From NCBI GenBank assembly GCA_016180815.1, contig JACPAN010000008.1, positions 124,001-188,000 on the forward strand: DNA of 64,000 nucleotides, in the 5' to 3' direction. The notes beneath the pieces were generated by a model. That model worked only from the letters and a program-made list of their open reading frames with translations. It did not search any database and was not told the origin of the DNA. Every line of letters starts with the position of its first letter. Positions within the stretch are counted from its first letter, which is position 1. The translations under genes and the position numbers were made by a program. Below are positions 57,530 to 64,000 of this stretch, one piece after another. Source of the stretch: Elusimicrobiota bacterium. Lineage in GTDB: Bacteria > Elusimicrobiota > Elusimicrobia > JACQPE01.

Positions 57530-59335
57530 TTATTTTCCCCCCTTGGGCCGGGTTTTTGTTTCCGTCGTCGCTCCCAAAGATTTTTCGATGGGGTAGAAAT
57601 AGAAATAATCCGGGATCACGGGATTGGCGTAGAATCCTTGCACCCAATCCCTCAGCGGCAGCGGCTGCCGAGTTGAAATGCCGAAAATAAACGGAGCGTC
57701 TTCATAGGCGATTTTCGTCAAATCGAAATATAGCTGCTCGCGTTTTTTAGGGTTAATTTCGGCGACCGCCTTTTCCACCAATTCATCCGCTTCCGGGTTA
57801 TGGTAGCGATAGCGTCCGATCTGGGCGCCGTTGTGATGCATGTAGGAGAAGGCGAAATTATGCGGATCGGGAAAATCCGCCAGCCAGGCGGTGTAGCGCA
57901 TGGGCAGTTTGAAGCTTGATTCATCCGAAAGCAAAGTGGACCATTGGATGGGCCGCACGTCCACTTTGAATTTCGGATTCAATGATTCAAGATTCTTTCT
58001 GAAAATATTGCTGGCGGTTTGGCGAATGTCGTTGCCTGCGTTAAAAGGCAGCACCATGCGGAAGCCCGTTTCCCACAGTTTGCCGCCGTGAGCTTTTCTG
58101 AGATGTTCCTCGGCTTTTTTCAGGTTAAATTCTCTGACGGGTTGTTTGGGGTTGTACCCAGGCAAAGCGGTCGGGATGAACCCGCGGCAAAGTTCGGCCG
58201 TTCCCCGGTAAATGTCATTGACCGTCACGTTTTGATCATAGGCGTACGTGAATCCCAAACGCACGTCTTTGTCCGCGAAGAAATCAACCGGGATGCCGTT
58301 GCCGTCTAATTTCCCCGAGCCGATATAAGGATTGGGCGCCGGGTTGATGTTGAAATTGAAGGTGAAGACCGCGCTGATATCCAACACCGGCACCTGGGCG
58401 ATTTTGACCCCCGGAATTTTGGCTACCTGCGGTTCGTATTGATTGGAAACATAGGCCGAATCCACGTCGCCTCTGTCCAAGAGCAGGCGCCGCGTAGCGA
58501 ATTCATCAACTTTTTTAATCACGATGCGTTTTAACTTGGCCGGGGCGCGCCAGTAATTTTCGTGGCGAGTCAGGCTGATTTGTTTCGTGGTTTTGTCCCA
58601 TCCCTCGAACATAAAGGCTCCGGTGCCGTTCATGTGTTCGAAGAAATAAGAATTTTCTTTCTTGGGGTTGTTGTATTTCTTCCACGTGGTTTCGGTCCCA
58701 TCCCAGTCGCCGTGAGCCGCGGCCCATTTTTTATTGACGGTATACGTCCACATGGCCAGGACCGACAGAAACGGCGCATAGGGTTTGGCCAGGTGAATTG
58801 TGAGTTTTTGCCCATCGATTTTGATGTGCTCTTCGAGCTTTTTGAAATCCAGAGTGGTATTGCCTTTATCATCCCGAGTCGAGGGCACGCCCCCGATCGG
58901 CTCCAGCAGCAAAGCCGAAGGCCCGCCGGCTCGATCCTGAAGCATGAAGCGCATTAAGGAGTATTTGATGTCCTCGGGCGTCAGCTCGGCGCCGTCATGG
59001 AATTTGACGCCTTTGCGGATTTTAAACGTGTAGGTCATCCCATCGGCGGAGATGCCTCCGTTGGCTTTCGTCGGGACTACCTCGGCAAGCATGGGGATAT
59101 ATTCTTTAACCGAGCTGCCCTTGAACATCACGAGCTGTTCGTAAACCTGAAAAATGATCTGGTGGCTGGCCGTGTCGTAAGCGTAAGCCGGGTCAAGGCT
59201 GTCCGCGTCGCCGATGGTGGCGTAAATGAACGTGTCCGGATTCTTTATCTGCGAGAGGATTTCGGCATTGGCGGGCTGGGCGATGCCGGCAGTCAATGTA
59301 ACGGCCAAAAATTTTGCGGCGAGGCGTTTGGTCAT
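57530..59335 (-). CDS. Peptide ABC transporter substrate-binding protein (family 5)
   Basis: 601 residues with a clear Sec signal (KRLAAKFLAVTLTAGIAQ, cleavage near ANA-E). NPDTFIYATIGDADSLDPAY and MTYTFKIRKGVKFHDGAELT are the family signature; ADKDVRLGFTYAYDQNVTVN and YTAWLADFPDPHNFAFSYMH occur later. It is homologous to 51538-53259 over its length but clearly diverged. GGGGGAAA precedes the ATG. The gene begins right beside the 272-bp inverted-repeat element that separates it from dppF. Confidence 0.92.
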   Translation of the reverse strand: MTKRLAAKFLAVTLTAGIAQPANAEILSQIKNPDTFIYATIGDADSLDPAYAYDTASHQIIFQVYEQLVMFKGSSVKEYIPMLAEVVPTKANGGISADGMTYTFKIRKGVKFHDGAELTPEDIKYSLMRFMLQDRAGGPSALLLEPIGGVPSTRDDKGNTTLDFKKLEEHIKIDGQKLTIHLAKPYAPFLSVLAMWTYTVNKKWAAAHGDWDGTETTWKKYNNPKKENSYFFEHMNGTGAFMFEGWDKTTKQISLTRHENYWRAPAKLKRIVIKKVDEFATRRLLLDRGDVDSAYVSNQYEPQVAKIPGVKIAQVPVLDISAVFTFNFNINPAPNPYIGSGKLDGNGIPVDFFADKDVRLGFTYAYDQNVTVNDIYRGTAELCRGFIPTALPGYNPKQPVREFNLKKAEEHLRKAHGGKLWETGFRMVLPFNAGNDIRQTASNIFRKNLESLNPKFKVDVRPIQWSTLLSDESSFKLPMRYTAWLADFPDPHNFAFSYMHHNGAQIGRYRYHNPEADELVEKAVAEINPKKREQLYFDLTKIAYEDAPFIFGISTRQPLPLRDWVQGFYANPVIPDYFYFYPIEKSLGATTETKTRPKGGK

Positions 59336-59356
59336 TTTTCCCCCTTATCGATCTTA

Positions 59357-59628
59357 GGGTCCGTCAAGGAATAATATGAACATTTGGCTGAGGCGATTTT
59401 GGAGCGAGACAAAGCCGGATTTTTTGACGCGTACCTGAAAGGTACGTTAGAAAAATCCGGTAAAGTCGCAGCCCAAAATCGCCCAGCCCCTTCGGGGGAA
59501 GCCGATATCGGGCCAATGGCGTCGTTGCGCCTGCGCTTACGTACCCTTTGGGTACGCCGCACTCGGCGCGCCTAGCCCTTGGCCCAATATCGGCTTCCCA
59601 AATGTTCATATTATTCCTTGACGGACCC
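59357..59628. mobile_element. 272-bp element with perfect 31-bp terminal inverted repeats and nested hairpins (MITE-like)
   Basis: The ends are GGGTCCGTCAAGGAATAATA... (59357-59387) and its exact complement (59598-59628), each flanked by TTA, a possible 3-bp target duplication. Inside are two long palindromic arms. Arm 1 pairs GGCGATTTTGG (59392-59402) with CCAAAATCGCC (59473-59483), then CCGGATTTTT with AAAAATCCGG, and ends in GTACCTGAAAGGTAC (59431-59445). Arm 2 pairs 59497-59516 with 59579-59598 (one mismatch) and contains GTACCCTTTGGGTAC (59541-59555). CCCCTTCGGGG links them. No coding capacity is credible. It lies between dppF and the binding-protein gene and may also end transcription. 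Confidence 0.85.
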
Positions 59629-59639
59629 TTATTTTGAGT

Positions 59640-60665
59640 TTACTTAAAATGAATGGCTGCCGCGGACGGTTCTTTGGCGAATGGCAGCACCGGGCAGAGA
59701 ACGCTGTGTTTGCCGTCCTCACCGATGGGCGTCCATTGCGGCTCGTTGACGCGGCAGGAATCTTGGGCATACCGGCAGCGCGGATGGAAATGGCATCCGG
59801 GCGGCGGATTAAGCGGGCTGGGCACATCTCCGGTCAAAAGAATTTTGGGCCGGTTTTTAAGCGCCGGGTCCGCGATCGGGCATGATGAGAGCAGGGCCTC
59901 GGTATAGGGATGCTGCGGATTCGCAAAGAGTTCAGCGGAAGGGGCGATTTCCACGATTCGCCCCAAGTACATGACCGCCACGCGCGTCGCGATATGCTTG
60001 ACCACTGAAAGATCGTGAGAGATGAAAACATAGGTCAGGTTGAATTTTCGCTGAAGTTCGGCCAGCAAATTTAAGACTTGGGCTTGAATGGAAACATCCA
60101 AGGCGCTTACCGGCTCGTCGCAGACGATGAGTTTGGGGTTTAAGGCCAAAGCTCTGGCGATGCCGATGCGCTGGCGCTGGCCGCCGGAAAATTCATGCGG
60201 GTAGCGTTGGGCATGAGCCCGGGTTAGGCCGACCACGTTTAAGAGCTCCTCGACTTTTTGGCGGCGGGAGTTTTTGTCGCCGATGCCGTGGATGACGAGG
60301 GGCTCTTCCACGATGTTGTTGACTTTCATTCTGGGGTTTAAGCTTGAGAAGGGATCCTGGAAAACGATTTGCGCTTGCCGGCGAAATCCTTTCCAACCGG
60401 ATCTTCCGTGAGACCAGATATCCGTTCCCTCAAAAAGGATCGTGCCGTCCGTGGGCTTTTCAAGGCCGAGGATCAGCCGCCCCATTGTGGATTTTCCGCA
60501 GCCGGTTTCCCCCACCAGGCCCAAGGTTTCTCCTTGGAAAACCTCCAAGTTGATGCCGTCCACGGCTTTGACCACGCCCGTTATTTTTTTGCGGATGACG
60601 CCTTTGGTCAGGATGAAGTGCTTTTTGAGGCCGCGGATCTCAAAAAGTTTCGAGTTAGCGGCCAT
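59640..60665 (-). CDS. dppF: Oligopeptide/dipeptide ABC transporter ATPase, DppF/OppF-type
   Basis: 341 residues from ATG 60665. Walker [12 protein letters not shown], signature [15 protein letters not shown], Walker [14 protein letters not shown]; the C-terminal oligopeptide-transporter extension has [12 protein letters not shown] and [19 protein letters not shown], cysteines possibly for an iron-sulfur cluster as in other DppD/F proteins. It overlaps the dppD stop by 11 bases; AAGGA lies 7 bases before the ATG. An in-frame start at 60734 would sit deep in dppD and is rejected. Confidence 0.93.
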   Translation of the reverse strand: MAANSKLFEIRGLKKHFILTKGVIRKKITGVVKAVDGINLEVFQGETLGLVGETGCGKSTMGRLILGLEKPTDGTILFEGTDIWSHGRSGWKGFRRQAQIVFQDPFSSLNPRMKVNNIVEEPLVIHGIGDKNSRRQKVEELLNVVGLTRAHAQRYPHEFSGGQRQRIGIARALALNPKLIVCDEPVSALDVSIQAQVLNLLAELQRKFNLTYVFISHDLSVVKHIATRVAVMYLGRIVEIAPSAELFANPQHPYTEALLSSCPIADPALKNRPKILLTGDVPSPLNPPPGCHFHPRCRYAQDSCRVNEPQWTPIGEDGKHSVLCPVLPFAKEPSAAAIHFK

Positions 60666-61710
60666 CCACGAGTCCTTGCTTGCGGGCTTTTTCCATCGTT
60701 TCAGCGGGGGCCAAGCCGCGAGCTTGGGCATCATGCAGAAAACAGCTGGCGCTTTGAGACGCGCCCGCGGGGATGAGGCCGGGCGTCGTTTCCCGGCAAT
60801 GATTCCAGGAATAAGGGCAACGCGGGGCGAACAGACAGCTCTCGCCGATGCGGGCTAAGTTCGGCGGCTGGCCTTCGATGGGGCTTAAACGGTCTTGGCG
60901 TTGATTTAATTTCGGGACGGAGTTCAATAGGCCCCAGGTGTAGGGATGCCTCGGCTTTTCAAAAATGCCGGCGACGGGGGCGGTCTCAACGGGTTTTCCG
61001 GCGTACATGACGATCACGTCATCGCAGACTTCGGCGACGACGCCCAGGTTATGGGTGATCATGATCAGCGCCATCCGGTAAGCTTCCTGCATTTTTCTCA
61101 TCAAGGTCAAAATTTGAGCTTGGATGGTGACGTCAAGGGCCGTCGTCGGCTCATCCGCGATCAGAATATCCGGTTTCATGGCCAGCGCCATGGCGATCAT
61201 GGCCCGTTGGCGCATGCCGCCGGAGAACTGGTGAGGATAATCAAAGACGCGCTTGGCCGCGTTGGGAATGCCGACTTGATCGAGAAGATCGGCGGCTTGA
61301 TTCCAGGCTTGCGTTTGGCCGGTTTTTTGGTGATGGCGGATGCTTTCCGCGATCTGTTCGCCCACGGTCAGCACCGGATTGAGGCTGGTCATGGGTTCCT
61401 GGAAAATCATGGCGATACGGTCGCCCCTGATGGCGCGCAGTTTGGAGTTCGGCAATCGGACCAGGTCCACGGGTTTGTCCATGCCCTTGCCCTTGAAAAG
61501 AATTTCGCCGTTGACGATGCGCCCGGGAGGGTTGGGGATCAGGCGCAGGATGGAAAGCGCATGCACGCTTTTTCCGCAACCTGATTCGCCGACAATGCCG
61601 AGGGTTTTGCCGGGGAATAGGTCGTAACTTAGTCCGTCGACGGCCCGGACCACCCCTTCTTCTGTGAAGAAATGAGTTTTAAGATTGCGAACGGAAAGAA
61701 CGGATTCCAT
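60655..61710 (-). CDS. dppD: Oligopeptide/dipeptide ABC transporter ATPase, DppD/OppD-type
   Basis: 351 residues. [20 protein letters not shown], Walker [33 protein letters not shown], signature [15 protein letters not shown] and Walker [14 protein letters not shown] are all typical of DppD. The C-terminal part [14 protein letters not shown] and [14 protein letters not shown] repeats the cysteine pattern. It forms a heterodimer with DppF. The permeases DppB/C are not adjacent but about 15 kb away in the window. Confidence 0.93.
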   Translation of the reverse strand: MESVLSVRNLKTHFFTEEGVVRAVDGLSYDLFPGKTLGIVGESGCGKSVHALSILRLIPNPPGRIVNGEILFKGKGMDKPVDLVRLPNSKLRAIRGDRIAMIFQEPMTSLNPVLTVGEQIAESIRHHQKTGQTQAWNQAADLLDQVGIPNAAKRVFDYPHQFSGGMRQRAMIAMALAMKPDILIADEPTTALDVTIQAQILTLMRKMQEAYRMALIMITHNLGVVAEVCDDVIVMYAGKPVETAPVAGIFEKPRHPYTWGLLNSVPKLNQRQDRLSPIEGQPPNLARIGESCLFAPRCPYSWNHCRETTPGLIPAGASQSASCFLHDAQARGLAPAETMEKARKQGLVDGR

Positions 61711-61734
61711 CAAAAAGGGTGACGACCCTCCTCG

Positions 61735-61968
61735 TTATATGGCCGTGGTGATCAGCGTTTCCGTGGATTGAACGCCCGGGATGGCGCGAATTTTGGCGAC
61801 GACCGTGTTTGAAAGAGTGGCCAAATCATCAGTTTCCATATCCAGAACCAAGTCCCATCGTCCGAATACCGCGGAAACATGGGCGACGCCTTTGGTGGCT
61901 TTGATTTGCTGCAGAGCTTGCTTTTCTTTACCCGATGAAAGTCTCACGAGCACGAGTCCGGTGACCAT
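61735..61968 (-). CDS. Stand-alone Lrp/AsnC ligand-binding (RAM) domain protein
   Basis: 77 residues with no helix-turn-helix. It has the RAM-domain pattern VTGLVLVRLSSGKEKQALQ, GVAHVSAVFGRWDLVLDME and IRAIPGVQSTETLITTAI. Such single RAM proteins bind amino acids and may modulate Lrp-like regulators. Leftward, 24 bases before dppD, so it probably heads that operon and could sense the imported peptides or amino acids. This link is inferred. Confidence 0.88.
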   Translation of the reverse strand: MVTGLVLVRLSSGKEKQALQQIKATKGVAHVSAVFGRWDLVLDMETDDLATLSNTVVAKIRAIPGVQSTETLITTAI

Positions 61969-62024
61969 TCTTTTTCCTCCTCCTCAATTAACTCTCAAAA
62001 AGACTTCAAATAATACCAAAAGTG

Positions 62025-62030
62025 TAAACT
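62025..62030 (+). promoter_or_regulatory. Putative -10 box (TAAACT) with leaderless start
   Basis: GTAAACTAGCGGGATG: TAAACT ends 6 bases before ATG 62037. At 25346-25365 the arrangement is nearly identical (TAAACTTAGCGGGATG). Confidence 0.35.
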
Positions 62031-62036
62031 AGCGGG

Positions 62037-62816
62037 ATGCAAAGGTTGGGGCCGGCCGCGTTTTTTATATTTTTTATTTGCGGCCTTTCATCCGGCGTTC
62101 GGTCTTGGGCCGTTGAAAGCGAAGTGGGTTATGAGCATTGGGATTTCAGTTTTTTTTCCCCGTCGCGCATCTGGCGCGTTAAGATGCAAGAGCTGATAGA
62201 AAAGGGGCAGACGAATTATGTCGAATACATCAGGACCCATCGTTTTGATTACCGCGACAACACCTATCATGTCGGCTATACGGGCCTATCTCAAGGTTGG
62301 GGCTGGGATTTTAAATACGGCAATACGCCTAAAGCCGCGGTCATGTACCGGCATTTAGCTCAGTTAACCTTATATTTGCCCCCGCCGGGCTATCATCTCG
62401 AGCCTTCAATTACGGGCGCTTTGCGGCGTTACACCGAGGCTAAAGTCAGCACGGGTGAATTGGGTTTGCGATGGTCGCCCTTGGCCGGTTGGGAGGCTAA
62501 AGCCAAATGGGGCCGAATCCGGACCGAATTGCTGGGTCCGGTTCCGCAAAAAAAGTTTTCAGACTCGACGTCCTATCAGCTGGGTTATATGTGGACATCG
62601 GCCTTGCGCTTGTCCATGTCTCAGGGTTCTTGGAAAGAGTTTTTCGATCCGGGCAATCCGTTGAATCCGGCGGAATACGAGGTTACGGAGCGGGGAGGCT
62701 CATTCACCTGGTTTTTTCCGGCTGATGTTCAATTGACCGGCGCCTATTCATTGGAACGACGTTCCAATGATACATCGGTCAAGAAATACGGCGTTTTTTT
62801 CCGGCAGGCCTATTGA
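62037..62816 (+). CDS. Secreted, probably outer-membrane beta-barrel protein (YaiO-like?)
   Basis: 259 residues. A signal peptide (GPAAFFIFFICGLSSGVRS) precedes a mature part of alternating aromatic/polar strands: NTYHVGYTGLSQGWGWDF, TGELGLRWSPLAGWEAKAKW, TSYQLGYMWTSALRLSMSQG, GSFTWFFPADVQLTGAY, ending in FFRQAY with a C-terminal aromatic residue, as in barrel proteins. It converges on a TPR protein gene one base away; TPR and barrel modules of this type occur together in exopolysaccharide export, which is the basis for the YaiO-like guess. Confidence 0.65.
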   Translation: MQRLGPAAFFIFFICGLSSGVRSWAVESEVGYEHWDFSFFSPSRIWRVKMQELIEKGQTNYVEYIRTHRFDYRDNTYHVGYTGLSQGWGWDFKYGNTPKAAVMYRHLAQLTLYLPPPGYHLEPSITGALRRYTEAKVSTGELGLRWSPLAGWEAKAKWGRIRTELLGPVPQKKFSDSTSYQLGYMWTSALRLSMSQGSWKEFFDPGNPLNPAEYEVTERGGSFTWFFPADVQLTGAYSLERRSNDTSVKKYGVFFRQAY

Positions 62817-62817
62817 T

Positions 62818-63681
62818 TTAGCCGGCGTTTGAGATTTCGCCCGTCTGGGCGTTGTAGCGCCAGCGGCGGCCGAATGGATCAAGCAGCACGCCTTTTTCTA
62901 TTTTCCCCCACCAGTCGAGGTAGGGCTTTTCTTCCGGGTTCCCAGGGCGGCGGTATTTCTCATAAAGCAAATGCTCGATGGCCAAAGGCAGTTTGCCCGT
63001 GCTTTGCCGGTAGAGTTCGAGCGTTTTCCTAAGGATCTCAAGTTGAAGCCGCATGATCTCTTCTTTGCGCCGCCGGCGCCGGCTCCTTAAAAAGGCCAAG
63101 ATGGCGGCCGAGCAAATAAAAGCGGCGGCTAGAAGCAAAAATATTTTGGAGCGGGAGATTTGCGCCAATTCGAGAACTTGAGCGCGCGTAAAGTGTTCGT
63201 CGGCGCGGCGGCGATCGCCTAAACCCAGATAGGCCCGGCCGATGCCTTTGTGCGAGGCGATGTCGTTGGAGTTGACGTCCAAGGCTTTTTTGAAATGTTC
63301 GATGCTGCGCGCAAAATCATTGTTCCAAAGGGCCAAATGACCCAGACCTTGATGAGCCTGGTCGCTGCGCGGGTTTTTCTTTAAAATTTCTTCGTATTGT
63401 TGAACGGCCGACGCTTGGTCGCCTTTCCAAGCGAGCGCCCGGGCTATGCCGATTTCGGCGTCGACGTATCCGGGCTCCTTGTCGAGAATGCGGCGATAGA
63501 CGGTTATGGATTCATCGAAACGCCCGTCCCAAGCCAGGTAATTGCCCAATTGATAGGCGGCGTCGAGATTCGTGGGGTCCTGGCCGATGATTTGTTGATG
63601 GCGGTTGATTTCGGTGTCGTATTGGCCGGCTTCAAGGGCCGGGACGAGGAGAAAGAAGGCCAATGCCGTGATCAGCGTCAT
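62818..63681 (-). CDS. TPR-repeat protein with C-terminal GspG-like domain
   Basis: 287 residues from ATG 63681 (signal TLITALAFFLLVPALEAG). At least three TPR units follow ([59 protein letters not shown] and another at ~130). A transmembrane segment (IFLLLAAAFICSAAILAFL) sits near residue 190. The end (RKTLELYRQSTGKLP ... LLDPFGRRWRYNAQTGEISN) looks like the globular end of type II secretion pseudopilin GspG, without a pilin-type N-terminus. Coupled by ATGA to the upstream synthase gene, pointing to polysaccharide export or assembly. Confidence 0.75.
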   Translation of the reverse strand: MTLITALAFFLLVPALEAGQYDTEINRHQQIIGQDPTNLDAAYQLGNYLAWDGRFDESITVYRRILDKEPGYVDAEIGIARALAWKGDQASAVQQYEEILKKNPRSDQAHQGLGHLALWNNDFARSIEHFKKALDVNSNDIASHKGIGRAYLGLGDRRRADEHFTRAQVLELAQISRSKIFLLLAAAFICSAAILAFLRSRRRRRKEEIMRLQLEILRKTLELYRQSTGKLPLAIEHLLYEKYRRPGNPEEKPYLDWWGKIEKGVLLDPFGRRWRYNAQTGEISNAG

Positions 63682-64000
63682 GCTGTTTTGAATTTTTGGC
63701 GTTTGAATTTTCCCCATGTCTGGCTTCCTAGAAGGAAATCTTTGAATCCTTGAAGCTGGTAAAAAAGTTGCAATTGGCGATAGCCGAGCATGGACAAGGC
63801 CGCATAGATGATTAATTTTAGGGCATTCTTAAGGCCGCGGTAGCGAAATAACGACAGCGCCTCTTGTTGTTCGAACCCCCGCTGTTTCCATAGGCCGATC
63901 ACAACCGCGTAGATGTTTAAAAGCATGCCGCAGAAAATCGAAAGCAACAGAAATAGAGTAAATGTTTTTAATTTCAGTGCCCCGGCTGCATACAAGAGAG
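63678..64000 (-). CDS. C-terminal end of a membrane GT2 polysaccharide synthase (start beyond the window)
   Basis: About 107 residues are visible, the frame being open to the right edge. Two transmembrane segments (FTLFLLLSIFCGMLLNIYAV and LKLIIYAALSMLGYR) are followed by GYRQLQLFYQLQGFKDFL and SQTWGKFKRQKF. The pattern GYRQL ... LRG ... [SWG]-K is usual at the C-terminus of PgaC/NodC-like processive GT2 synthases. Catalytic motifs are outside the window, so the call rests on the tail only. Confidence 0.6.
   Translation of the reverse strand, partial: LLYAAGALKLKTFTLFLLLSIFCGMLLNIYAVVIGLWKQRGFEQQEALSLFRYRGLKNALKLIIYAALSMLGYRQLQLFYQLQGFKDFLLGSQTWGKFKRQKFKTA

Noticed and set aside
59364-59609. 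Reading frames of ~60-80 codons inside the 272-bp element
   Set aside because: They follow the palindromic arms and differ completely between strands; no start signals or protein-like pattern.
1-64000. CRISPR arrays, rRNA or tRNA genes
   Set aside because: No regularly spaced direct repeats, no rRNA-like sequence and no tRNA cloverleaf or T-loop were noticed on either strand; a covariance-model search was not possible here.

Overview
The window looks like a piece of chromosome from a Gram-negative bacterium, probably an uncultivated lineage. Outer-membrane biology is clear: heptose activation and GT9 heptosyltransferase genes, a TolC-type channel and a beta-barrel-like secreted protein. Genes are tightly packed, many joined by 4-base ATGA overlaps. 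No rRNA, tRNA or clade-diagnostic gene is visible, so the phylum cannot be fixed from this window; Elusimicrobiota- or Omnitrophota-like lineages are only a guess.

Layout. (A) 1-5.2 kb: a leftward surface-sugar operon with a CBS-fused nucleotide-sugar dehydrogenase, glucose-1-phosphate cytidylyltransferase (RfbF), a DPM1-like GT2 and a sugar 4,6-dehydratase cut by the window edge. (B) 5.3-7.9 kb: an accessory island. A small basic coiled-coil protein and a GSU2403-type nucleotidyltransferase sit behind four copies of an operator-like sequence. They are followed by two integron-type gene cassettes with structurally convincing attC sites and no integrase in view. (C) 8-14.1 kb: a rightward operon for a nonulosonic-acid-like sugar: B12-type radical SAM enzyme, NeuB fused to a second TIM barrel, SDR epimerase, NeuA-like cytidylyltransferase and Gfo/Idh oxidoreductase. 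(D) 14.1-42.5 kb: a long glycan assembly region. It holds six multi-pass GT39/ArnT-like proteins, four further DPM1/GtrB-type GT2 enzymes (a fifth is in region A), a Wzx-like flippase, methyltransferases (one fused to a response-regulator receiver), asparagine synthetase, a PaaK/CapK-like adenylating enzyme, a cupin and a heptose-activation operon (epimerase, HddC, HddA), and ends with tRNA nucleotidyltransferase. (E) 42.5-62 kb: fatty acyl-CoA ligase, dipeptide ABC permeases (DppB/C), an OPT transporter with a large soluble insertion, a GIY-YIG/REP island, a secreted HExxH protein, a PA0069-type radical SAM protein, two dipeptide-binding proteins, a MacA-MacB-TolC-type exporter, DppD/DppF ATPases and a stand-alone RAM domain. 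(F) 62-64 kb: a beta-barrel-like protein, a TPR protein and the end of a processive GT2 synthase, suggestive of exopolysaccharide export.

How it works together. Regions A, C and D make nucleotide sugars (CDP-deoxyhexose, a uronic or aminouronic acid, a CMP-nonulosonate-like sugar, GDP-heptose), move them onto polyprenyl phosphate through DPM1/GtrB enzymes, and attach them with GT39-type membrane transferases. Region E is peptide import plus export. Small mobile or repeated structures punctuate the window: attC sites, REP-like palindromes around a GIY-YIG gene, a 122-bp palindromic element and a 272-bp element with perfect 31-bp terminal inverted repeats.

All assignments rest on reading the sequence and on family knowledge; no database search was run.
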